A DNA stretch of 64,000 nucleotides from Gadus chalcogrammus (taxonomy: Eukaryota > Chordata > Actinopteri > Gadiformes > Gadidae): assembly GCF_026213295.1 (NCBI RefSeq), contig NC_079418.1, forward strand, positions 2,479,887 to 2,543,886. Reading direction: 5' to 3'. Numbering within the stretch: the first letter of the stretch is position 1; every line of letters begins with the position of its first letter. The notes beneath the pieces were generated by a model, which was not told where the DNA came from, did not search any database, and worked only from the letters and a program-made list of their open reading frames with translations. Below are positions 10,007 to 23,165 of this stretch, piece by piece. Both the position numbers and the translations under genes were made by a program.

Positions 10007-13000
10007 ATGGCGTTGGTGTCTAAGCCGAATGCGACGGCTGCCGTGTGGGAGCACTTCGGCTTCAAACCCAACGGCCGGGGCGAACCAACTAACCTGAGCG
10101 AGCCGACATGTCGCATTTGTTTGAAAACCATTTTAACAAAACGCGCCAATACAACCAACCTGAGTCTTCACCTCAAACACAATCACCCGATGCAGTTTTC
10201 CCAGCTTGGGAAAAAACAAACAGGCGGGAACCCTCCGTCTTCCCGACAGTCCACAATCACTGCGGCGTTTAGTCGGCAAACGAAGTACAAACAGGACAGG
10301 GCAAAATGGTGCGCGCTCACTGACTGTGTAGTTCGCTTCATCGCTAGAGAGATGATGCCCTTTAGTATCGTGGAAAAGCCTGCATTTCGACGAATGCTGC
10401 AAACATTTGACAGCCAGTACGAATTGCCTGGGAGAACATACGTGTCACAAACGGCAATTCCACAACTGTACAACAGTGTAAAAGACGAGATACTAAAGGA
10501 GATGAAAGACATCCAATTTTACTCTGCCACTACAGATATGTGGTCAAGTACAAACATGACCCCCTATCTGAGCTTGACCATACACTACATAACTGCTGAC
10601 TGGACCCTGCACTCCAAGTGTTTAGAGACCAGATATGTCCCAGAAAATCATACTGCTGACATCCTTGGAGAAAACCTGAAGTCTGCTTTAACAGACTGGG
10701 GACTGGATGAGCACAAACTAGTCTGTATCACTACAGATAATGGTGCCAACATTGTTGCTGCAATAAGAAATCTTGGCTGGTCCTGGCTCAATTGCTTTGG
10801 CCACAACCTCCACCTTGCTGTGTGCCATGGTCTGGACAGCGACAAAGATCGGACAGCGCGTGCAATAGGACTCTGTAAAAATTTGGTCAACACATTCAAC
10901 CTGAGCTGGCTGAAGAGGAGAGACCTGAGGAAGGCACAGAGTGAAGCTAATCTCCCCCAACACAGTCTAATACTGGTGTGATGTTTAATTCATTGATAGT
11001 TTAATTTAATGCATCTAATGTATACAATGGCACTGAGTTGATGGTACAGTGTTTGACGAGATGAATGTACTGACTGGGTGAATGCGACAATCGTATTGTA
11101 CCTGTCCACTGACATGGTGCTGAAACGGGTTCGCCCTATGGGCTTATTTTCCCGATAATGACCGGCGTTCTATTATCCCACTTAACGTCAATATAACTCT
11201 GCATGTGGAAGGGAAAATAGCTTTATTGGTAATTACAATAATATGCTGCTGTATTTTCCTAGACCCCCACAGATATTTGAGTTTACTGCTTTCATGGGAG
11301 CCAGACCTCTCTCTATGGGAGCTCAGCTCCTACTGGCTCCCACCTAACTCGAACCCTATAGGTCTTTCTACACTGCCGAGCCGGTTCGGTCGCAGCTTGG
11401 CACGCCCGGCGATTTCACCTTCTTATCTCAAGTTTCCTGTGTTAAACCGAGGGGGTCAAATCCCCCATTCGTCACGGCGCGGGGTTTCTTGGTTCACTGG
11501 GGAAGGCGGGGCTGTGCACGGAGTCTCTGACCTCTTTAGAATAATTTATATTATTGCATACTCCCGAATGTTTTCATTTTTTATGAATGAAGACACCCTC
11601 ATGCAATAATGAGTTCACTCTATAGTAGGCTAACGATGCTCTTAGCGTCCTACGAGTACAAGTACCCTGGAGCACTCGTTAGCTACGAGCGTTTTCACGG
11701 CGTTCGTTACCAACGATGCTTTCGGGAAACGGTCTGAAAAGTGTACGATGCTCGTACGACGCACTTCAAGATCCACTTAGGCTAACGATGCTTTCGGGAA
11801 ACGGGGCCCAGGGAGAATAACCGGTAGAATCGAATTGAGACTGTAGTCGTATGCACTGGCATATACAAATAATATTCAATTCAATTCAATTCAAAGTGTT
11901 TATCCTATGCATAAATGAGACGTTCTCAGTTGTGCAATGAAATTCTTCCTTTGTTTCCACAGACTGAATGCCAAGATTTTTTAGATAGATAGAAGATAGA
12001 TAGAACAAATAATACATTTAAGTTAAAATAAATAAATAAATAAATAATATAACATACAAATTAATAATGATAAATAATGGAAATGTAAAAAGTATTATTT
12101 GTTTAAGAACGTTGATATAGACTAACTAATGAAAAAGAACAATATTATCTTTCCCACAGGATGTTGCCACACGATGGGGCACTAAGCAGAAGATGGTAGA
12201 GAGGGTGCTCGAGCAACTCCCAGCCATAAGAAGTGTCCTGGTTCAAGACAGAAAATATAGCCACCTCAATCCAACCTGGCAGGATGTTTCTGTGTTGGAG
12301 TCCATCAACGCAGCAATGAAACCACTAGCTGACTTCACAGACGTCCTCTCAGGGGAAAAATACGTCACAGTGTCCTCAGTTAAACCTGTGCTGGAACTGA
12401 TTAAAGACGACCTTCTCTCTCCAGGCCCCGATGACACCGCACTGACAGCCAGCATTAAAGAAAGGATGTCCAGGGTCCTGACTGAAAAGTACAAATCACC
12501 TGCAATCCAAGTCCTTCTGAGAAAGGCCACCATCTTGGATCCAAGGTATCGTGGCAGCATGGAGGAGGCAGAGGCATTGGATGATGTCAAACAACAACTT
12601 GTCCAAGAGCTACTGGACACACAAGGGCCAGAAGAAATTGGAGAAGGTGCCAGTAGTGAGAGCTGCAGCCAAGCTGCTGGAGGAAACATGGGTGAACCTA
12701 CTGCTACCGTACCCACCAAGAAGAAGAAGCTGAGTGACCTTCTTCAAAACAGAAAAGCTCATCTCACAAGTCAGACCCAGGCTTCATTACCGAAAAGAGT
12801 GCAGGCTGATACAGAGCTGACCAAATTCCTCCAAGAAGATGCACTTGATGCAGCTTGTGATCCCTTAATGTGGTGGCATGACAATCAAAGAAAATTTCCT
12901 TTGATGGCCAAGTTGGCCCAAAAATACATGTGCATTTGTGCAACAAGCACCAGCTCAGAGAGAATGTTTAGCACAGCTGGCAACATTGCTACTCCTGAGA

Positions 13001-13065
13001 GATCCTGCCTTAAGCCACACAAAGTCAACATGTTGGTATTTCTTGCTCGGAATCTGCAAGACTAA
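10007..13065 (+). CDS. hAT transposase, BED zinc finger (ZBED-like)
   Basis: Exon 1 (10007-10975) starts at MALVSKPNATAAVW and carries a BED-type finger, with CRICL followed by HLKHNH. It then has the hAT catalytic region with D in TTDMWSS and D in TTDNGANI. Exon 2 (12160-13065) joins in phase 0 at CTG|GTGTGA and CCACAG|GATGTT, giving LILDVATRW. It contains the C-terminal dimerisation block with the catalytic Glu in TSSERMFSTAG and ends at TAA. The total of about 625 residues fits the family. These proteins bind the element's inverted repeats and excise by a DDE-type reaction in the nucleus. No frameshift or stop was seen, so this copy could encode active protein. The alternative, a domesticated host gene, is made unlikely by the intact TIRs and target duplication. 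Confidence 0.9.
10976..12159. repeat. Transposase intron holding MITE pieces and microsatellites
   Basis: Within the intron, about 11130-11190 carries cccgataatgaccggcgttc, a common teleost MITE end. About 11296-11340 is a ggagccag...ctggctccc inverted repeat. 11625-11810 holds two copies of gctttcgggaaacgg. 12030-12050 is an (aaat)n run. I cannot assign full borders. Confidence 0.5.
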
Positions 13066-13597
13066 AGTAGCTACAGATTTGACTATGACCTGTTGAGGCA
13101 TCTGCTTTCTGTCATGTTTTTTGTTGTTGCACAAAGGTCCTAACTGACAGTTTTGCCTGTATGTCTGAGCCTAATATTTATTATTTTTTTAAGTGCAATC
13201 TTGTTTGCATCCTTTTTATTTAGTGTTTCAATTTAATTTATTGTTTTTGGTTGTGTTTGGTTTTTATTCAAGAGCAATTTTTGTTAAAATAGATTTTATT
13301 TATTGTTTTTGGTTGTTTTGTTAAATTATTCTGGATATTTTAAATGTTTTCCAGACTTCCAGTTCCAGTGTTCTCTAAAAATAAATGTTTATTGTTCTTC
13401 GAAAGGGTGTACGTGCATTATTATGCCATTATGTTCTTGGAGAATGCGTTTGGCGCTGACGCCAGGTGCTAACAGCGAAGAAAAAAAAATATATATATTA
13501 GTTGAAAAACTGCAATATTATCGCTTATCGCAATAATTTCTGGGGCAATTAATCGCCCAGCAAAATTTGTTATCGTGACAGGCCTAATGGTAAGAAC

Positions 13598-13691
13598 TAA
13601 ATCGTTATTTTAACGATTTAGCCCGACACTTCTTTGGTAGTATAATTAGGGTCTTAAGACCCTTATTATACTCCCAAAGAAGTGTTGGGCT
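13598..13691. other. Small hairpin plus 70-bp near-perfect palindrome
   Basis: About 13598-13622 is an 11-bp stem with a ttt loop (ctaaatcgtta / taacgatttag). Directly after it, 13621-13690 is a loopless palindrome centred on gggtcttaagaccc. Its two 35-base arms match at 32 of 35 positions. Confidence 0.9.
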
Positions 13692-13710
13692 ACTTCTAGC
13701 CTTTTAAGAG

Positions 13711-14631
13711 TGTGGCAACCCGGCCCAGGCCAATTAAGGAGATTCAGAGCACCTGAGGAACAAGTGGAGAAGCAGGGCTTAAATAGCCCGCTTCTCCACT
13801 CATTCGGGGCTCTCCCAGCCCTGGAGCTCCAGCACGGAGAGACCGGTCCTCGTGGGTGACGGGATTCCACCCACGAAGGAGGGGACCGTTGATTCCTCCC
13901 AGGTCGTACGTTATTTGTGTTTGGAGAGACTTTTATGTTCTGAAATATGTTTTTTTTGGCTTTTCCGAACGAAATGGTGTCCTGTTTGGGAGGAGTTGGT
14001 TGGCTCAACATGCCGGGTTGCCACATATGGTGGAGAATGCGGGCAACTCGACCGAGCTACGGGCCATTTTGGGTGGGAGCGCCCACCTCAAGCCACCCCC
14101 AAACCAGACCATCACGCAGCCGGAGCCGACGCAGCCGGGGCCGACGACGCCGCCAGAGACGACGCCGCCAGAGACGACGCCGCCCGAGACGAGGCCGCGG
14201 GAGACGAGGTCGCGGGAGACGAGCCACGCCGGCAGCAGAAGCAGCCATGCTGCGCGCCGGACCGCTGCCACCTCCGAAAGGCCACCCGAGGCTTCAGCAA
14301 AGGGTGGAGGAGTGTGGCAACCCGGCCCAGGCCAATTAAGGAGATTCAGAGCACCTGAGGAACAAGTGGAGAAGCAGGGCTTAAATAGCCCGCTTCTCCA
14401 CTCATTCGGGGCTCTCCCAGCCCTGGAGCTCCAGCACGGAGAGACCGGTCCTCGTGGGTGACGGGATTCCACCCACGAAGGAGGGGACCGTTGATTCCTC
14501 CCAGGTCGTACGTTATTTGTGTTTGGAGAGACTTTTATGTTCTGAAATAAACATGTTTTTTTTGGCTTTTCCGAACGAAATGGTGTCCTGTTTGGGAGGA
14601 GTTGATTGGCTCAACATGCCGGGTTGCCACA
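13711..14631 (+). mobile_element. TRIM-like miniature LTR retrotransposon
   Basis: Two direct LTRs, 13711-14025 and 14313-14631, start TGTGGCAACCC and end GGGTTGCCACA. They are nearly identical; the right copy has four extra bases (aaca) near 14549. The 287-bp internal part begins two bases after the LTR with tggtggagaatgcggg, a candidate primer site. It ends in a purine tract, aaagggtggaggag, just before the right LTR. It has no pol. A short Pro/Glu/Thr repeat (cgccagagacga) in the internal part is probably not coding. No clear target duplication was found. Confidence 0.8.
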
Positions 14632-14636
14632 AGTGG

Positions 14637-14714
14637 TTTAAAATAGCGATTTCGTTTTTACCATAACACCTGCACCCATCGTTCCAAGTTTATAGCGTTT
14701 TGGTAGAATCGGCT
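14637..14714 (-). repeat. Right arm of the same fold-back structure
   Basis: Read on the minus strand, this repeats about 78 bp of the left arm (aacttggaacgatggg... gtgttatggtaa... aaatcg). Between the arms lie a palindrome and the TRIM. It suggests a long-TIR element or a snap-back duplication. Confidence 0.75.
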
Positions 14715-14829
14715 AAAAACAGCCAACTTAAGAATGCTTCTATACACGCTTTTTTTGCTCCCAAGCGAACATTCCAACTCGTTATCATACTAAACATATC
14801 CCAGATCCCTTTTACACCGGATTTCTCCT

Positions 14830-15113
14830 TTAAAGGGGAAATATCATACCACCAGGTCTGAGTGTGATTAGCCCCTACAAGCCGTTTTGAAAATCTGCGT
14901 CTTCTGACATCACAGGTGGGCGTGTCCACCTAGATGTGTGACGGATAGATGAGCAACGTTTGCTACAGTCCACTGGGTAGGCTGGTAGACTGATCTATCC
15001 AGCACACATCTAGGTGGACATGCCCACCTGTGATGTCAGAAGCTGCACATTTTCAAACCTGCTTGTAATGGCTAATCACACTCATACCTGGTGATATGAT
15101 ATGTCCCCTTTAA
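14830..15113. mobile_element. 284-bp TTAA-flanked MITE
   Basis: Long inverted repeats (ttaaaggggaaatatcata / tatgatatgtcccctttaa) continue inward through ggtggacatgcccacctgtgatgt-type sequence. TTAA at each border fits a Kolobok- or piggyBac-type MITE. It follows the fold-back arm after about 115 bp of unassigned sequence. Confidence 0.85.
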
Positions 15114-15486
15114 TAAAACCGTTATTAATCGTTGCAATGCTAAAATGGCCTGTTTTGGCGCAAAGTTCATGCTTCCTAGCAACCCCTGCTGCAAGACATG
15201 TTTTTTTGTCTTGAAATAAAATTCTTTATCTAAAACGACTACTTTGGTAATTCTATTCATCCATTAGAGCTATGTAGTGTCACAGATAACAGCATCCCAA
15301 AATTGGTTTAAGTAAATCATTAGTGTTATTTAAATTTGGGACCCTTTTACAATTACCAAAGTGTTGTAAATGCTGAAATGCCCCAACATAGGCTATGGTT
15401 ATCACTTTCCTCTCGATGTTTAAAAGTAATTTTGGCAGTTCCATGTACCATTCACACTTACATTGCATTAAATACAGTAGAGCCAA

Positions 15487-15770
15487 TAGGCCTGGGCAAT
15501 AAAACAATAAATTATCGTATTTTGATCAATATCAATATAAAACATGTTACACAAACACGGTTCCATACTTATTAACCATATGAGTGTTTTTCATTGTAGT
15601 ATTTATCGGTGAAGAACAGTTGAAGGTCATATTAAGTGTTAAACAGAAGTGTTTAAATCCAGCATGGTAATTCCTATTCTTTTTAGGCCATTATAATCAA
15701 TAGTTATCGATATCGATCAATATGAGGAAGTTATATCGTGATATGTCATTCAGTCATATCGCCCAGGCCT
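15487..15770. mobile_element. hAT-like MITE, 284 bp
   Basis: It begins taggcctgggcaataaa and ends atatcgcccaggcct, with agccaa repeated immediately outside both ends (15481-15486 and 15771-15776). The AT-rich interior carries cgatatcgatc. No coding capacity. Confidence 0.8.
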
Positions 15771-15789
15771 AGCCAAGGAACAAGGTAGA

Positions 15790-16140
15790 ATGATGTGACA
15801 TTCCGATTAAGATATGGAATGAAACAATCAAAAGATTCCATCTAAAAGGCAGGTCTGACATTTTTAAATGGTTTGCCTACGATCTGGATTTTAAGCCCTG
15901 TAAACATGACTCAAGGTTTAGAAACTGGAACTTAAGCGGTCTTACTGCATATTGCACTTTTAGACCAAGGTTCAGTCTTGAGCTTCCAGCACCTCAAGGA
16001 CAATTTTAATCTTAATAATCAAGACCTCTTTAGATATATGCAAATCAGAGACTATACCAGCAAGAAATGTCCAAAAGGTGACATTTTATTAGAAGAAATC
16101 ATTGGAATTTTCAGGAGGGCCTATAAGTAATCTCCCTATC
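15790..16140 (+). pseudogene. L1-like LINE ORF2 C-terminal remnant
   Basis: Translation in two frames gives fragments such as LKDNFNLNNQDLFRYMQIRDY. This matches the reverse-transcriptase C-terminal region of fish L1 elements (LK..FNLPN..FFRYLQIR). It is truncated at both ends and frameshifted. 16141-16300 holds nothing I recognise. Confidence 0.55.
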
Positions 16141-16300
16141 GAAAAAGTGATCTCCAAATTGTAATTGGCTCTTCAAGATCTGAAAAAATACCATAATTTG
16201 CAGGAAGTAGGCTGATTTAACAGAATGAGAAGTTTATTTCTACAATGAGGGTCGCATCAGAGACCAGTGGGTGGGGGAGTCCTTGGGGATGTGGTGGTAG

Positions 16301-19543
<3,243 letters not shown>

Positions 19544-19559
19544 TGACTGTACAATTCAG

Positions 19560-20927
19560 AATTGAATGAGAGGAGTGCTGAGGAGGGCTGTCAATCAAAT
19601 ATCGCGCTTCAGAAACGGCCACTCATAGGAAAGCCCGCCCTGCCTTGGTTCCCTCCCCATAGTGCCAAAACTAAATTCGCGCGCGAGAGCAGAACATCAT
19701 TTGCGAGAGGCTGAGGCTGTTTTGTGCGACCGAAGTTATTTCCCGCCCTCGCTTGCAATGAGGTAATGCTCTCGAGGAGCTGTTTTCCTCGCTCGGGGAG
19801 CAGCGCTCTGAGTGCGCGTGCGCGCAGAGATAATTTGCGCGCTCGCAATTAATATCTACGCGTGTGATATAATATAATACGCCCGAATGCATGTTTTATC
19901 ACACGAGTGCTTTATGGCACTAATGTGTCGCCATAGTGGCTATGTATAGTATTTACGGCTTATATGTTCGGTCCTGCTTCCTAGTGGCTATGTGAGGGTA
20001 ATACAGCTTGTGTGTTCGATTCTGCTTCCTAGAGGCTATGTGGGAGCAGCTTATGTGCTTAACAGGGCCGTGCAGAGACCCTTTGAGAGCAGGGTGACCA
20101 GGCGTCCGGCTTTAGGCCGGACAGTCCGGATTTTCAATGCCGCGTCCGGCGCAGCATCAAGCCGGACGCGTATTCGTCCTCCTTTTTGAAGCATATGCTT
20201 GAAGAGCGGAGTTTTTTCATCTTTGCTGGGCTGCAGCACAATATCCAATCATAGACTGTAAAAAATGCATCCAACGCAGTAACATATCTGGTCTAACAAA
20301 TGACGGCTAAGAGCGGTGTCGGGTGACCTGCTTATCATTGGTTAAAAAAGTAAACAAGGGTCCATGTGCTGCTACGTCACTGGTGTAGTCCAGGGTATAC
20401 GCGGGTATACGGCGTATACCCACTTATTTTTCAGTAATCATTGCGTATATTGTTAAGTATTTTAAGAAGCTTCATTACCCTCACATAGCCACAAGGGGAG
20501 CAAGACCTTATTGAAGGCTGCTCCCTCCACAGAAGGCAGCACCTTTAGATAGGTGAAGAAGCCGAAGCCATTACGTCACCCCGGCCACGCCCACTGCATA
20601 GGCCACGCCCACTTGACGTCCTCTATCGGAGGACGTCAAGTGAACAGGCCAGAGATCAATAGGTAGACGGCAGAGAGCCACCGGGCCTAAGCCCGGGTGC
20701 TTGAAGTAGATCACGGTATTTTCCTCTCATGCGCGTTAGATACAATTCCCTCCCTTAAGCTTCATAGTTACCATGCCGAAACATGCCTACTTTATAACGA
20801 ATAAAGTCAGTTAAAAGCAATCCGGGATTGGACTACTTTCTTCAAGAATATGCAATAATACCCACTTCTAAATCCCCCCAGATGCGCACCATTCAGTAGT
20901 ATCGGCAAGCCAAATTTCCCACTTTTT
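19560..20927. repeat. Unclassified repeat block with inverted motifs
   Basis: The motif cctagtggctatgtgagggtaat (19980-20002) recurs in inverted form at 20476-20500 (cattaccctcacatagccac). 20097-20190 is a gtccgg-rich stretch. 20420-20432 has gtatacggcgtatac. An aataaag signal sits at 20800. No gene was recognised, and I cannot set element borders. Confidence 0.45.
20610..20642. other. Perfect 14-bp hairpin, 5-bp loop
   Basis: cacttgacgtcctc / gaggacgtcaagtg around tatcg, within the unclassified repeat block. Confidence 0.9.
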
Positions 20928-22590
20928 TGCGTTCACACCAAACGCGACGGGGCGACAAGATCCCATACAAGTGAACGTAGAGACGTGTATTGTAGGGCGA
21001 ATTTTTCGCGAGAGAACACCGGCGACAAGTTTTCATTTGTCGCGCTACACTTTCGCCGTGCACAGGCGAGCGCGTTCACGAGGATTTGTGCAGCGACAAA
21101 TTCGCTCGAGTTGAAATATTTCAACTTTGACACGAATTTCGCGTGATGACAGCCAATCAGCGTTCAACAGCATAGCAATCGCACCGTGTAGCTGCTACTA
21201 GCTGCAATATATATATATAATTCATACTAGCTGGAGCACCAACCAGAATCAGATCACAATCGCTTAGGACCGCGGGTAACCTTTGGCCAGGTCATCACGA
21301 TTCACGAGCAAACAGAACCAGCAGCAAAGTTTACAGTAAACCAATTTCTTACCTTATGTGGCCCTCCACATGCAGGCTAGATGACGTATCCATATCGTTA
21401 TCCAGTGTCACAAACATGCTTTTTACAGGAAGCAAAAGGACCGGCTATTTTCTGAATAAAAATGTCAATTTTGGCTGTCTGTCTTGAAACTTCTCCAGTG
21501 CGTTCGCACCAAACGCGACGTGGCGACAAGATCCCATACAAAGTGAACGTATAGACGTGTATCGGGCGATTTTTTTTGATTTGTTTTGATTTGTCGGCCA
21601 CACTTTCGCCGTCCACAGGCGAGCGTGTTCACGAGGATTTGTGTTGCGCGACAAATTCGCTCGAGTTGAAATATTTCAACTTTGACACAAATTTTGCGTG
21701 ATGACAGCCAATCAGCGTTCAACAGCATAGCAATCGCACCGTGTGTAGCTGCTACTAGCTGCAATATATATATACAATGCATACTAGCTGGAGCACCAAC
21801 CAGAATCAGATCACAATCGCTTAGGACCGTGGGTAACCTTTGGCCAGGTCATCACGAGCAAACAGAACCAGTAGCAAAGTTTACGTAAACCAATTTCTTA
21901 CCTTACGTGGCCCTCCACATGCAGGCTAGATGATGTATCCATATCGTCATCCAGTGTCACAAACATGCTTTTTACAGGAAGCAAAAGGACCGGCTATTTT
22001 CTGAATAAAAATGTCAATTTTGGCTGTCTGTCTTGAAACTTCTCCAGTGCGTTCACACCAAACGCGACGTGGCGACAAGATCCCATACAAAGTGAACGTA
22101 TAGACGTGTATCGGGATTTTTTTTTTGATTTGTTTTGATTTGTCGCGCCATACTTTTTCGCCGTCCACAGGCTAGCGCGTTCACGAGGATTTGTGTTGCG
22201 CGACAAATTCGCTCGAGTTGAAATATTTCAACTTTGACACGAATTTCGCGTGATGACAGCCAATCAGCGTTCAACAGCGTGGCGACTGAGTGACATGTTT
22301 AACGTAACAGCCAATCAGCGTTCGACCGTCAAACTCAGTGCAGTGCAGTCCGGGGTGAACTGCAGCACGGAGGAGAAAGTGATTGTTGCCGTTTGCGACT
22401 CTCGGAGCTCTATATATAATAGTATATAATATAATATAATAGTATACATAATATCACGGCCAAAAGCTCTGTGCGCCTCCGGATGGCCGTAGCGCGGGGA
22501 GCTCTCATAGGGATTGGGCTTCTCGGAGTTTGTTTACCGGCGTTGCTATGGGTTCCGGTCTTGTGTGTTCCAACGGTTTATTAGGTAGGC
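20928..22590 (-). repeat. Harbinger-related 560-bp repeats, 2.4 tandem units plus end
   Basis: A unit starting gcgttcacaccaaacgcgacg occurs at about 20930, 21499 and 22053; the third is partial. It is followed at 22322-22590 by a ccgtcaaactcagtgcagtg...ggtttattaggtaggcc block. A one-unit version in opposite orientation lies at 55478-56292, and the end block recurs at 54632-54920 next to Harbinger transposase sequence, so Harbinger-end origin is inferred. Read on the minus strand, each unit holds an ATG-GATACG stretch followed by a GTAAGAAA donor, possibly an old first exon. Confidence 0.65.
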
Positions 22591-22640
22591 CTATAAATAA
22601 TAAAAAAACATAACTGGGATAACACAAAAAAAAACATACA

Positions 22641-23165
22641 ATGCGATGTATATTCTCGAGGACCCCCCGCCCCTGTGGGAAGTATACATTGCTAAAGGGG
22701 TTCCTGATGGAGACTTTCTGTTTGTCGGAGGCTGAACGGGGCAAGCAGCTTCTGGCATTGAATGGCCTCGGGGACTCCAAACCATCAGAGCTCATGGATC
22801 ATATGCTGAATCTCCTGGGGAATAATAGGCCTTGTTTTTTATTTCAGGCTTTATTTATGCAGCAGCTGCCAGTGCGTGTCAGGGCAGCTCTAGCCAACAG
22901 CGACACCACAGACTTTCGGGCTCTGGCTAGGGAGGCGGATCGTTTTTTTGCCACCGGGCGCGAGCGCTGCACGGCCTTATTGGCTCACACCACTGTCGAC
23001 CTGGAGATGACGGACACCATCGCTGTGGCCGCGGCGACACGACGACAGCCACAGCAGTCTGCAGGCCTATGTTATTTCCACGCCCTGTATGGACCCAAAG
23101 CTAGGAGGTGCCGCCCCCCGTGCAGTATCGTGACATCGGGAAATGCACGGGCCGGCACTCGCTAG
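22641..23165 (+). pseudogene. Gag C-terminal fragment, Ty3/gypsy
   Basis: This encodes a capsid-like LSEAERGKQLLALNGLGD region, a helical stretch (FMQQLPVRVRAALA) and the CHHC-like motif CYFHALYGPKARRC. The 5' part of gag is absent. It overlaps the pol ORF by about 58 bases in another frame, as expected for a gag-pol junction. Confidence 0.75.

Larger units (their letters stand above)
9516..13586 (+). mobile_element. Complete ZBED-type hAT transposon, 4.07 kb
   Basis: The terminal inverted repeats read TAGGCCTGTCGCGATAA at the left and its near-perfect complement (TTATCGTGACAGGCCTA) at the right. An exact 8-bp target duplication, ATGGTAAG, flanks both ends (9508-9515 and 13587-13594). The element encodes a two-exon transposase with no visible lesion. 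It inserted 25 bases after the HECT stop codon, inside the left arm of a fold-back structure. The exact duplication and open ORF suggest a young copy. Confidence 0.93.

Noticed and set aside
13856..14461. 201-residue ORF with Pro-Glu-Thr repeats across the TRIM
   Set aside because: Spans LTR into internal DNA with no known domain; the minus strand and another frame are equally open because of short repeats and high GC.
21398..22274. Repeated Lys/Ser-rich minus ORFs
   Set aside because: They recur only because the DNA unit is tandemly repeated; frames differ between units.
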